From Spirosoma taeanense (lineage in GTDB: Bacteria; Bacteroidota; Bacteroidia; Cytophagales; Spirosomataceae): DNA of 64,000 bases. The notes beneath the pieces were generated by a model. It saw only the letters and a list, made by a program, of their open reading frames with translations, was not told the origin of the DNA and did not search any database. The DNA is taken from assembly GCF_013127955.1 (NCBI RefSeq), contig NZ_CP053435.1, forward strand, positions 2,232,001-2,296,000. The letters run 5' to 3'. Each line of letters begins with the position of its first letter. Positions within the stretch are counted from its first letter, which is position 1. The position numbers and the translations under genes are program-made. Shown in pieces: positions 8,604 through 17,238 of this stretch.

Positions 8604-10199
8604 ATGAAACGAAAACATACAGTATTCCTGTTGCTGGTCCTGGCTGTGTCAAGCTTGTTGTTCACTGCCTGCGACCGGGAGTTGCTCGATACCGTTCCCA
8701 ACGACCGCCTGTCAGAAAGCTTTTTCTGGAAATCGGAGAACGATGCCAGGCTGGCCGTCAATTCGCTGTATACGGACCTCGACAGTACCAACATTTTTAG
8801 CTGGGATGCCATGACGGACATCGCCCATACGAACCAGCCATTCGATGTGCAGGCTTATGTCGAACTGGGGCAGTATGACGCCACCAGTGCCAAGGTGTTT
8901 GGGGAATGGGCCAAGGCCTACAAAGGCATCCGGGCGTGCAACTATTTTCTGGAGAATGTCAGCAAAGTTACCTCGACAAACACCACGCTGATCAACCAAC
9001 TGAAAGGGGAAGCCAGAGCGCTCCGGGCTTATCAGTACCTGAAATTAGCCAATCTGTTTGGCGATGTGCCTTTGGTGACGACGGCTATTTCGCTGGATGA
9101 AAGCCGCAATCTGTCGCGAACGCCCGTTGCTCAGGTTTGGGATTTTGTCGATAAAGAGCTGAGTGAAGCGGCTGGTTTGTTGCCTGTTACCTATGCTGCC
9201 GCCGACAAAGGTCGATTTACAAAAGGAGCTGCATTGGGCCTTCGGGCGCGCGCCAACCTGATGGCCGGGCGTTATCAGCAGGCTGCTGATGCTGCCGACC
9301 AGGTGATTAAACTGGGCGTTTACGGCCTGAACGACAGTTACGAAAAGCTGTTCAGTTACGCGGCTGAGAATAATAAGGAAGTTCTGTTAGACCGACAGTT
9401 TATCAAAGACACTTATCCGGTCAACGTATTTGCACTCATAGGCCCTTACAGCCAAAAGAGTGCGAACAGCACCTTCGTACCAACCAAAGCGTTGGTCGAT
9501 ATGTACGAAACGACATCGGGTAAGCTCATCACCGATCCCACGAGCGGCTACGATCCGGCTAATCCTTACGCGAATCGGGACCCACGACTTAAGTTTTCGG
9601 TTTTCTTAACCGGGGATGCCCTGCCAAGCGGTATTACGTTCCGACCGGAGCCAAACAGTGGTACGGCCGATGCCGTCGGCAATACCTACATTGCTTCAAC
9701 GACGGGCTTTAACATCAAGAAATACGTCAATGCGGAGGATTACGCCAATCCAGCCAATAATGGTATCAATATCATTCTGCTACGGTATGCCGAGATTTTG
9801 CTGACCTATGCTGAAGCCAGGATTGAATTGAACCAGTTGGATGCCAGCGTGATTTCAGCCATCAATATCGTTCGAAACGGACGTTCGGACGTAAAGCAAC
9901 CAGCCATAAGCGCTACTGCCAGTCAGGCGGAACTGCGAGCTATCGTGCGCCGGGAGCGGACTGTCGAACTGGCTTTTGAAGGACAGCACCTTTTCGACAT
10001 CCGGCGCTGGAAAACAGCCGACAAGGTAATACCGGGTCCTATTTACGGCATTACGTATAAAGCGGCTAACGGCGCGTTGACCACCGTTCAGGTAGTTGGC
10101 ATAAACCGAACATTCGACGTCACCCGACATTACCTCTGGCCTATTCCACAACGGGAACGTAATCTAACCCCAAATCTTAGCCAGAACCCAGGGTGGTAA
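8604..10199 (+). CDS. SusD/RagB-type surface glycan-binding lipoprotein
   Basis: A 531-residue lipoprotein that should cap the SusC barrel and bind the substrate at the cell surface. The lipobox is at about residues 20-23 ('LLFTACDRELLDTVPNDRL'). The family's TPR-like helical fold is visible in 'EARALRAYQYLKLANLFGDVPLVT' and 'LRYAEILLTYAEARIELNQ'. The C-terminal signature is 'RRERTVELAFEGQHLFDIRRWKTAD ... YLWPIPQRERNLTPNLSQNPGW' (shown in part). The ATG at 8604 is 27 bases after the susC stop, so the two genes are co-transcribed. Confidence 0.95.
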   Translation: MKRKHTVFLLLVLAVSSLLFTACDRELLDTVPNDRLSESFFWKSENDARLAVNSLYTDLDSTNIFSWDAMTDIAHTNQPFDVQAYVELGQYDATSAKVFGEWAKAYKGIRACNYFLENVSKVTSTNTTLINQLKGEARALRAYQYLKLANLFGDVPLVTTAISLDESRNLSRTPVAQVWDFVDKELSEAAGLLPVTYAAADKGRFTKGAALGLRARANLMAGRYQQAADAADQVIKLGVYGLNDSYEKLFSYAAENNKEVLLDRQFIKDTYPVNVFALIGPYSQKSANSTFVPTKALVDMYETTSGKLITDPTSGYDPANPYANRDPRLKFSVFLTGDALPSGITFRPEPNSGTADAVGNTYIASTTGFNIKKYVNAEDYANPANNGINIILLRYAEILLTYAEARIELNQLDASVISAINIVRNGRSDVKQPAISATASQAELRAIVRRERTVELAFEGQHLFDIRRWKTADKVIPGPIYGITYKAANGALTTVQVVGINRTFDVTRHYLWPIPQRERNLTPNLSQNPGW

Positions 10200-10211
10200 T
10201 TAAGTAGTCGG

Positions 10212-10240
10212 GTAGGGCCGGCTGTTCTGGCCGGCCCTAC
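10212..10240 (+). other. Intercistronic hairpin between susD and sulfatase genes
   Basis: A perfect 11-bp GC-rich stem (10212-10222 with 10230-10240) and a 7-base loop, with no T run after it. It could slow transcription or protect the upstream susCD message, giving more SusCD than enzyme. Confidence 0.55.
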
Positions 10241-10259
10241 AAATAGTAAACACAGTACT

Positions 10260-11798
10260 ATGCGCGCTTTTCCGGTAATGAGACAATCGTTTATGTGGGC
10301 TATTGTAACGGTCATAATTATGACTGGTGGGCTTTTTCTTGCTTTTAAGCCTCATCAGGCAGCCCCGTCACGCCCGAACATCATTTACATTTATGCGGAT
10401 GATCTCGGCTACGCGGAACTCGGATGCTATGGCCAACAGAAAATACGGACGCCAAATCTGGACCAACTGGCTCGCGAAGGCATTCGCTTTACGCAGCACT
10501 ACACGAGCATGCCCGTCTGTGCGCCCGCGCGCTGTATGCTGCTGACCGGCCGGCATGGCGGACATTCCTATATTCGGGGGAACTACGAAATGGGCGGTTT
10601 CCCCGACTCGCTGGAGGGTGGACAGATGCCGCTGTATCCGGGTGCGTTTACGATCGGGCGGATGTTGCAGCAGTCGGGTTATAAAACCGCCTGCATCGGT
10701 AAATGGGGACTGGGCATGGCCAACACCACGGGGAATCCCAATGAGCAGGGCTTCGATTATTTCTACGGTTATCTGGATCAGAAACAGGCGCACAACTACT
10801 ATCCGACGCATCTGTGGGAGAATGGGAAACCCGTCCCGCTGAATAATCCGGTTATAAGCGTGCACCAGCGTCTGGCGCCGGAAAGGGCCACGCCCGAGGG
10901 GTTTGCCTATTATCAGGGCAAGGACTACGCCATTGACCGAATGGCCCAGAAAGCCTTGGCGTTTGTTCGGCAGCATCGGAGCGAGCCTTTTTTCCTCTAC
11001 CTGCCATATACGGCTCCGCATCTGTCATTGCAGGCACCCGAGGACGTAGTGAAGGAATATGTCGGCAAGTTTGATGAAAAGCCTTATCTGGGCCAGCAGG
11101 GATACGCGTCGACGCCCTATCCGCGCGCTACCTACGCGGCCATGATTACGTACATGGATAAGCAGATCGGGGCGCTGATGCAGTTGCTGAAAGAGTTGAA
11201 GATTGACGACAACACGCTCGTGATGTTCTCCAGCGACAACGGCGCAACGTTTTCTGTGGGTGGGGTAGAGGCTGCTTTTTTCAACAGCGTTGGTAATCTG
11301 CGGGGGCTGAAAATGGATGTTTACGAGGGAGGCATCCGGGAGCCTATGCTGGCGCGCTGGCCCGGTAAAATCAGGGCGGGACAAACGACCGGACACGTTT
11401 CGATCCAGTATGACCTGCTGGCTACACTGGCCGAGCTGACTGGCTATAAACAGCCGTTTACAACCGATGGTATTTCGTTTTTGCCAACTTTATTGGGGCA
11501 GCCGTCCAGCCAGAAACAACACGCGTTCCTCTACTGGGAATACCCCGAAAAAGGCGGTCAACTGGCCGTTCGGATGGGTAACTGGAAGGCCGTAAAGACC
11601 GACGTACGCAAGAACCGCAGTGGTCTTTGGGAGCTGTATGATCTGGATAAAGACGTGGGCGAAACCAGCAACGTTGCCGCCCAACACCCCGACCTGATCC
11701 GGCAGGCCGACGCCATCGTTGCCCGCGAGCACACTCCCGCGCACATCAACGACTGGGAAATTATTAATCCTAAAACAGCCCCTAAGGCAGCAAACTGA
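10260..11798 (+). CDS. Secreted arylsulfatase-type sulfatase (S1 family)
   Basis: The 512-residue enzyme should hydrolyse sulfate esters. The N-terminus has a hydrophobic signal/anchor segment (about residues 12-29). Metal-binding aspartates are in 'YADDLGYAELGCYG'. The sulfatase signature 'CAPARCMLLTGRH' places the formylglycine cysteine at about Cys87 with the C-x-P-x-R motif intact. Further family marks are 'GKWGLG', 'PFFLYLPYTAPH', 'FSSDNGA' and 'YEGGIREPMLARWPG'. The maturation enzyme needed to make formylglycine is not in the window. An alternative start is the ATG at 10278. It follows susD by 60 bases. Confidence 0.93.
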   Translation: MRAFPVMRQSFMWAIVTVIIMTGGLFLAFKPHQAAPSRPNIIYIYADDLGYAELGCYGQQKIRTPNLDQLAREGIRFTQHYTSMPVCAPARCMLLTGRHGGHSYIRGNYEMGGFPDSLEGGQMPLYPGAFTIGRMLQQSGYKTACIGKWGLGMANTTGNPNEQGFDYFYGYLDQKQAHNYYPTHLWENGKPVPLNNPVISVHQRLAPERATPEGFAYYQGKDYAIDRMAQKALAFVRQHRSEPFFLYLPYTAPHLSLQAPEDVVKEYVGKFDEKPYLGQQGYASTPYPRATYAAMITYMDKQIGALMQLLKELKIDDNTLVMFSSDNGATFSVGGVEAAFFNSVGNLRGLKMDVYEGGIREPMLARWPGKIRAGQTTGHVSIQYDLLATLAELTGYKQPFTTDGISFLPTLLGQPSSQKQHAFLYWEYPEKGGQLAVRMGNWKAVKTDVRKNRSGLWELYDLDKDVGETSNVAAQHPDLIRQADAIVAREHTPAHINDWEIINPKTAPKAAN

Positions 11799-11850
11799 CG
11801 ATTGGGTCAGGCCCAGACAAACTTATTGACTGAGTTAACACGCATCTTTT

Positions 11851-13308
11851 ATGAAAATTTTTTCAAACCGTCTTTTCTCTCTTCTCTATAGTGTTTTTGC
11901 GCTGGTTGGCGTTGGCCTGCTCATCAGTGCCCGGGTGGTCAAACCGGGCCCCGCTACGCCCAATGTCGTTCTGTTTTTTATGGACGATCTGGGCTACGGT
12001 GATTTATCCTGCACGGGCGCTTTAGACTACACAACGCCCAACCTGGATCGGATGGCCGCCGAAGGGAGCCGCTTTACCAATTTTCTGGTTGCGCAGGCCG
12101 TGTGCAGTGCATCGCGGGCGGCCCTGCTGACGGGTTGCTACCCGAATCGGCTGGGGATTTCGGGGGCACTGGGACCTAATTCGCCAATTGGGTTAAATCC
12201 CAACGAGGAAACGCTGGCTGACCTGCTGAAAGAGCGCGGATATGCCACCGGCATTTTCGGGAAGTGGCATCTGGGCGATAACCGGCAGTTTCTGCCGCTG
12301 CAACAGGGCTTCGATGAGTATTACGGTGTACCTTACTCGCACGATATGTGGCCCCTTCATCCAGCGCAGAAGCAGGCAAATTACCCGTCTCTGCGCTGGA
12401 TAGAAGGCAACGAGCCGAAGCAGGAAATCAAGGACCTGAACGATGCCGGCCATATTACCGAAACCATTACCGAGCGCGCCGTCTCGTTCATCCGGAAGCA
12501 TAAGAAAGACCCATTCTTTCTGTATGTGCCGCACCCATTACCGCACGTACCGCTGGCGGCTTCGGCCCAGTTTAAAGGCAAAAGCGCCCGGGGTATTTTC
12601 GGCGATGTGATGATGGAGCTGGACTGGTCGGTCGGGCAGATTTTAGGTGAGCTGAAACAGCAGGGGCTGGACAAAAACACGCTGGTGCTGTTCATCAGTG
12701 ACAACGGCCCGTGGCTGAATTATGGCGATCATGCGGGCTCGTCGGGTGGCTTCCGGGAAGGGAAAGGCACGTCTTTCGAGGGTGGACACCGGGTTCCGTT
12801 TCTGGTGCGCTGGCCGGGCGTAGTGCCCGCCGGTCGGGTGAGCAATAAACTGCTGAGCACGCTGGATATTCTGCCGACGGTCGCTAAACTCTGCGGGGCC
12901 CGGCTACCGAAACAGCGAATTGATGGCGTCGACTGGATTGCCTTGCTGAAAGGCGACAATACCGTTACGCCCCGCGACCGCTTCTATTATTATTACCGTA
13001 AAAACAGTCTGGAAGCCGTTCGGCAGGGCGACTGGAAGCTGGTATTCGCGCATCCGGGCCGCACGTATGAAGGATTTTTGCCGGGGCAGGGCGGGCAGCC
13101 GGGGCCCAGCACCGAAACCCATGAATTTCCCGTGGCCCTTTACGACCTCCGACGCGATCCAGGCGAACGTTACGATGTTCGGGAGCAGCATCCTGATCTC
13201 GTTGCCAGACTGGAAAAGCTGGCCGAAGAAGCCCGTGCTGATCTGGGTGATGACATACAGAAACGCACGGGGGCCAACGTTCGTGAACCCGGTCGTATCA
13301 GCCAGTAG
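11851..13308 (+). CDS. Secreted sulfatase (S1 family), second copy
   Basis: A 485-residue sulfatase only 52 bases after the first. A signal segment spans about residues 8-27. The formylglycine motif is 'CSASRAALLTG' (about Cys85, C-x-A-x-R form), preceded by 'FMDDLGYGDLSC' with the calcium-binding aspartates. Other marks are 'GKWHLG', 'PFFLYVPHPLPH', 'FISDNGP' and 'EGGHRVPFLVRWPG'. The two sulfatases differ in their signature type (P versus A at +2) and in the central region, so they probably cut different positions on one substrate. Confidence 0.93.
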   Translation: MKIFSNRLFSLLYSVFALVGVGLLISARVVKPGPATPNVVLFFMDDLGYGDLSCTGALDYTTPNLDRMAAEGSRFTNFLVAQAVCSASRAALLTGCYPNRLGISGALGPNSPIGLNPNEETLADLLKERGYATGIFGKWHLGDNRQFLPLQQGFDEYYGVPYSHDMWPLHPAQKQANYPSLRWIEGNEPKQEIKDLNDAGHITETITERAVSFIRKHKKDPFFLYVPHPLPHVPLAASAQFKGKSARGIFGDVMMELDWSVGQILGELKQQGLDKNTLVLFISDNGPWLNYGDHAGSSGGFREGKGTSFEGGHRVPFLVRWPGVVPAGRVSNKLLSTLDILPTVAKLCGARLPKQRIDGVDWIALLKGDNTVTPRDRFYYYYRKNSLEAVRQGDWKLVFAHPGRTYEGFLPGQGGQPGPSTETHEFPVALYDLRRDPGERYDVREQHPDLVARLEKLAEEARADLGDDIQKRTGANVREPGRISQ

Positions 13309-13323
13309 CGCTTTTGGGATAGG

Positions 13324-13372
13324 CCGACAGGATTTACGGAGGCTGTCTGGAAATCCTGTCAGCCCTTTTTTT
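13324..13372 (+). terminator. Terminator after the second sulfatase
   Basis: A 10-bp stem (13326-13335 with 13351-13360) is followed within a few bases by a run of seven T residues. It may only partly stop transcription into the next gene of the locus. Confidence 0.8.
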
Positions 13373-13523
13373 GATCGGAGAAATGTTGGCAAAATGAGTA
13401 AATTAAAGGTTGAATCGTATTACTTAATCGTGGACCTCTACGAATACAACTTCACCAGAAAGACAGGTGGCTGCCCGTCGCTTGAGCAGCGATTTACTCC
13501 TTATTACGTAACAGTTATTCTTC

Positions 13524-16500
13524 ATGAAAAAAAAGTTTGCAGCCTTACCGGTTTCTAAGAAAACCGTTTGGTACTCTGCCCTGGCCCTGACGCCTTTGCT
13601 GCTGCTGGCCAGTGTCAAAGAGGACCCAATTGGCAAGCGGATCAAACAGATGGTGCCCGAAAAAGCGGCCGAGCTGGCCCGCTCCATTGAAACGCTGGTC
13701 ACGCCCGAGCTGGCTGAGGGTCTTACCCTGAAGGTATGGGGCGTTGACTCGCTGGTAGCCGACCCGATTGCGATTGACATCGACGATCAGGGACGCCTAT
13801 ACTACACCCGAACCAATCGGCAGAAGAACTCCGAGTTTGATATTCGGGGGCATCAGGACTGGGAGATTGAGTCGAACCGGCTTCAGACCGTCGAAGACCG
13901 GCGCGCGTTTTTACGTAACGTCCTGTCGCCGGCCAACAGCAAGAAAAACGAGTGGCTTAAAGACGTGAACGGCGATGGTTCGCACGACTGGCGCGACCTG
14001 GCTGTAGAAAAAGAACAGGTGTATAGGCTCGAAGATAAGTCCGGCGATGGTGTGGCTGATATGTCGCAACTGGTCGTCGAAGACTTCAATGAAGAAGTAA
14101 CCGACGTAGCGGGTGGCGTATTGTCGGACGGAGATGACCTCTACGTTGCTGTAGCGCCCGACCTGTGGCGGCTGAAGGACAAGAACGGCGATGGAATTGC
14201 CGACGAAAAAACGTCGATTTCGCATGGTTATGGTGTCCACGTCGGTTTCAGCGGACACGGCATGTCGGGGGTCGAAATGGGTCCCGATGGCAAAATCTAC
14301 TGGCAGATCGGCGACATTGGCTTCAACGGAAAAGGGCCGGACGGGAAAAAATGGGAGCACCCCAATAGTGGCGTGGTGGTTCGCGCTAATCCGGATGGCA
14401 GCGACTTTGAAGTTTTTGCCTATGGCGTCCGAAATACGCACGAATTCGTGTTCGATGAATACGGCAACCTGATCAGCGAGGACAACGATGGCGACCATCC
14501 GGGCGAAAAAGAGCGGCTGGTATATATCGTAAACGGTTCGGATACGGGCTGGCGCAGCAACTGGCAGTATGGCAAGTACCGCGACCCGAACAACAACCCC
14601 TATAAAGTCTGGATGGATGAGGGGATGTATAAGCCCCGCTTCAATGGGCAGGCCGCCTACTTTACGCCGACGATCATCAACTTCGTGAGTGGTCCGACCG
14701 GGATGCTGTATAACCCCGGTACCGCCCTGAGTCCGAAATACAAGAACACCTTTTTCATTGGTGAGTTTGTGGGCAGTCCGGCCCGGTCGGGTATCCATGC
14801 CTTTAAGCTGAAACCAAAGGGCGCTTCGTTTGAACTGGGTGAGCACAAAAAAATCCTGGGTAACGTGCTGGCGACCGGCATTGACTTTGGTCCGGATGGT
14901 GCCATGTACGTGGCCGACTGGATCAACGGCTGGGATACGAAAGAGTACGGCCGCATCTGGAAACTGGACGATAAGGATGGAGCCGGTTCAGCCGAACGCC
15001 TGCTGACCAAAAAACTTCTGGCCGAAGACTTCAGTAAGGCCTCGGAAAGCCAGTTGGGGGAATATCTCAGAAACGCGGATATGCGCGTTCGCCAGAAAGC
15101 TCAGTTTGCCCTGGCGAAGCGGGGAGCAAAGGGGGCGACTGTGTTTACGGCCTCCATCCAGCAGACGGATCATCAGTTGGCCCGCGTTCACGGTATCTGG
15201 GGAATCAGCCAGCTGGCCCGCCAGGATAAGAAGTACGCCCCGCTGCTGATGCCGCTGCTTCAGGACAGCGACCCCGAGATTCGGGCGCAGGCGGCTAAAT
15301 GGCTGGGCGACATTCGCTATGCCGAAGCCGGGCAATCTCTCGTTCCGCTCCTGAAAGACAGCAACGCCCGGACGCGCTTCTTTGCGGCCGAAGCATTAGG
15401 CCGGATTGCATACGAACCGGCCGTCCAGCCGATTATTGCCCTGCTGGAAGCCAATAACGACGAAGACGCTTATATCCGTCATGCCGGTAGCCTGGCGCTG
15501 GCCCGCATTGGGAAAGCCGAACCGATCGTTGCCCTGGCCAAGAGTTCGTCCCGTGGCCTGCGGATTGCCGCTGTGGTGACTCTACGACGCATGGCTAATC
15601 CGGGCATTGCCGCTTTCCTGGGCGACTCCGACGAGTTTGTGGTAACGGAAGCCGCCCGCGGCATTAACGACGACCTGTCGATTAAAGAAGCCCTGCCTGC
15701 GCTGGGCAATCTGCTGGCCACTACCCGCTTCACCAACGAAGCGCTGATCCGGCGGGCAATCAACGCTAACCTCCGGGTTGGAACGCCGGAGGCCATGCAG
15801 AACCTGATTGGTTACGCGAACAAGGAAGGCGCTCCGACGAGTATGCGGGCCGAAGCGATGGACGCTCTCAGCACCTGGTCGAAGCCGTCGGTGCTGGACC
15901 GCGTCGATGGACGCTACCGGGGCGTAGTGACGCGGGACCCGAATCTGGTGAAGACCAAAGCTACCGACACCTACGTTAAACTGCTGACCCATTCGGATCT
16001 GACGATACGTATGAGTGCCGTAAAAGCCATTAGTAAGCTCAGGCTGACGGAGGCATCCGACGAGTTGTTCGACCGGCTGAAAAACGACAGTGATCCGAAG
16101 GTACGGGTAGAGGCTCTGCGGGCGCTGGCAGCACTGGACAGTAAAGAAATTAGCAAGGCAATCGAACAGGCGCTGGCCGATGGCGAAAAAAGTGTCCGAG
16201 TAGCTGCGCTCGATCTGGTCAGCAAAACGGCCATGTCAAAAGACCGGATGGTCCAGTTGCTCTCCGACGTAATCAACACGCGCACGACCGAAGAAAAACA
16301 GGCGGCTCTGTTAACGCTGGGCAAACTGCCTATACAGAACACACAGAAGGTCTTTGACCAGTTGCTGGCTAAAATGGCCGCCGGTACGCTGCCGTCCGAG
16401 ATTGGTCTGGAACTGGAAGAAGCCGTGGCCAGTACGAAATCAGCCCCGCTGAACGCCCGCTATAAAGCCATCAGCGCTAAACTATCGCCCGACAACCTGA

Positions 16501-16952
16501 TGGCCTCCTACAAAGGCAGTCTATTCGGCGGTGAGCCCGATCAGGGACGACGGATTTTCTTCCGTCACCAGACGGCTCAGTGCATCCGGTGTCATTCCTA
16601 CGATGACCTGGGCGGTAATGCCGGCCCACGACTTAACGGCGTAGCCAGCCGGCTGACGCGCGAACAGTTGCTGGAAGCGGTTATCAATCCAAGCGCCCGA
16701 CTGGCGCCCGGCTTTGGAACGGCGACATTCCAGTTAAAGAATGGCAAAACCGTTAGCGGAATTGTGCAGAACGAAACCGACAAAGAGGTGGTCGTGAAAG
16801 TCGGCGATCAGCCCGATACGGTCATTGCGAAAGACCAGGTCGCTAAACGGGAGAATGCCCCATCCAGTATGCCCGACATGAAGTACCTATTGACCAAACG
16901 GGAAATCCGGGATGTCGTCAGCTTCCTGGCAACCCTGAAAGAAGATAAATAA
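13524..16952 (+). CDS. Beta-propeller/HEAT-repeat protein with C-terminal c-type cytochrome domain
   Basis: An 1142-residue exported protein. After a hydrophobic N-terminus (about residues 12-28) comes a sugar-dehydrogenase-like beta-propeller to about residue 490 ('GPDGKIYWQIGD', 'YGVRNTHEFVFDEYGNLI', 'GPDGAMYVADW'). It is interrupted by EF-hand-like loops ('DVNGDGSHDWRD', 'DKSGDGVAD', 'DKNGDGIADE'). HEAT repeats fill about 510-960. A haem-binding domain with 'CIRCH' at about residue 1018 ends the protein ('FLATLKEDK'), as in the large haem proteins first described from Planctomycetes and Verrucomicrobia. It is probably a periplasmic dehydrogenase that passes electrons to its haem. Position after the sulfatases suggests it oxidises the released sugar. 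Confidence 0.8.
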   Translation: MKKKFAALPVSKKTVWYSALALTPLLLLASVKEDPIGKRIKQMVPEKAAELARSIETLVTPELAEGLTLKVWGVDSLVADPIAIDIDDQGRLYYTRTNRQKNSEFDIRGHQDWEIESNRLQTVEDRRAFLRNVLSPANSKKNEWLKDVNGDGSHDWRDLAVEKEQVYRLEDKSGDGVADMSQLVVEDFNEEVTDVAGGVLSDGDDLYVAVAPDLWRLKDKNGDGIADEKTSISHGYGVHVGFSGHGMSGVEMGPDGKIYWQIGDIGFNGKGPDGKKWEHPNSGVVVRANPDGSDFEVFAYGVRNTHEFVFDEYGNLISEDNDGDHPGEKERLVYIVNGSDTGWRSNWQYGKYRDPNNNPYKVWMDEGMYKPRFNGQAAYFTPTIINFVSGPTGMLYNPGTALSPKYKNTFFIGEFVGSPARSGIHAFKLKPKGASFELGEHKKILGNVLATGIDFGPDGAMYVADWINGWDTKEYGRIWKLDDKDGAGSAERLLTKKLLAEDFSKASESQLGEYLRNADMRVRQKAQFALAKRGAKGATVFTASIQQTDHQLARVHGIWGISQLARQDKKYAPLLMPLLQDSDPEIRAQAAKWLGDIRYAEAGQSLVPLLKDSNARTRFFAAEALGRIAYEPAVQPIIALLEANNDEDAYIRHAGSLALARIGKAEPIVALAKSSSRGLRIAAVVTLRRMANPGIAAFLGDSDEFVVTEAARGINDDLSIKEALPALGNLLATTRFTNEALIRRAINANLRVGTPEAMQNLIGYANKEGAPTSMRAEAMDALSTWSKPSVLDRVDGRYRGVVTRDPNLVKTKATDTYVKLLTHSDLTIRMSAVKAISKLRLTEASDELFDRLKNDSDPKVRVEALRALAALDSKEISKAIEQALADGEKSVRVAALDLVSKTAMSKDRMVQLLSDVINTRTTEEKQAALLTLGKLPIQNTQKVFDQLLAKMAAGTLPSEIGLELEEAVASTKSAPLNARYKAISAKLSPDNLMASYKGSLFGGEPDQGRRIFFRHQTAQCIRCHSYDDLGGNAGPRLNGVASRLTREQLLEAVINPSARLAPGFGTATFQLKNGKTVSGIVQNETDKEVVVKVGDQPDTVIAKDQVAKRENAPSSMPDMKYLLTKREIRDVVSFLATLKEDK

Positions 16953-17238
16953 GTTTGGAACAATGGCAAGCGCCCCGCCAGCTCAAAGCAGTTGGAGGGG
17001 CGCTTTTATGTTATCTTATTTTCCTTTCTAAAGGTCAGTTCCATATCCTCATTGTCAAATTTTATCTATAAACAATACTAAAAGTTAATCGTTTCTAAAG
17101 GATTCTGGCCTATATTATTGCTTCATCAGGCAGCATAAATGGTTTACTTCTCCGATATACAGAAAAATTATACGCATCTCCACCTGTTCATTATTCTCTT
17201 AAAGGAAGTCGAATCCTGGTTTAACCGGTAAGTCTATA
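16953..17238. other. Intergenic region before cyanophycin synthetase
   Basis: 286 bases. It begins with a terminator (listed separately); the remaining 230 bases are AT-rich and should hold the cphA promoter. I could not pick a convincing TAnnTTTG box. Confidence 0.5.
16968..17007 (+). terminator. Terminator of the haem/HEAT protein gene
   Basis: A 9-bp stem (16968-16976 with 16997-17005) of GC-rich sequence ends in TTTT. It closes the sulfatase locus. Confidence 0.8.

Noticed and set aside
10212-10240. Classical terminator between susD and sulfatase
   Set aside because: The stem is strong but is followed by CAAATAG without a T run, so I list it as an intercistronic hairpin.
13067-13558. 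163-codon plus-strand frame bridging the second sulfatase and the next gene
   Set aside because: Overlaps the sulfatase C-terminus in another frame and crosses its terminator; sequence is not protein-like.
13911-14846. 311-codon open frame on the minus strand
   Set aside because: Lies wholly inside the haem/HEAT protein gene, whose plus-strand product has clear domains. The antisense frame has no recognisable motif and reflects codon bias.
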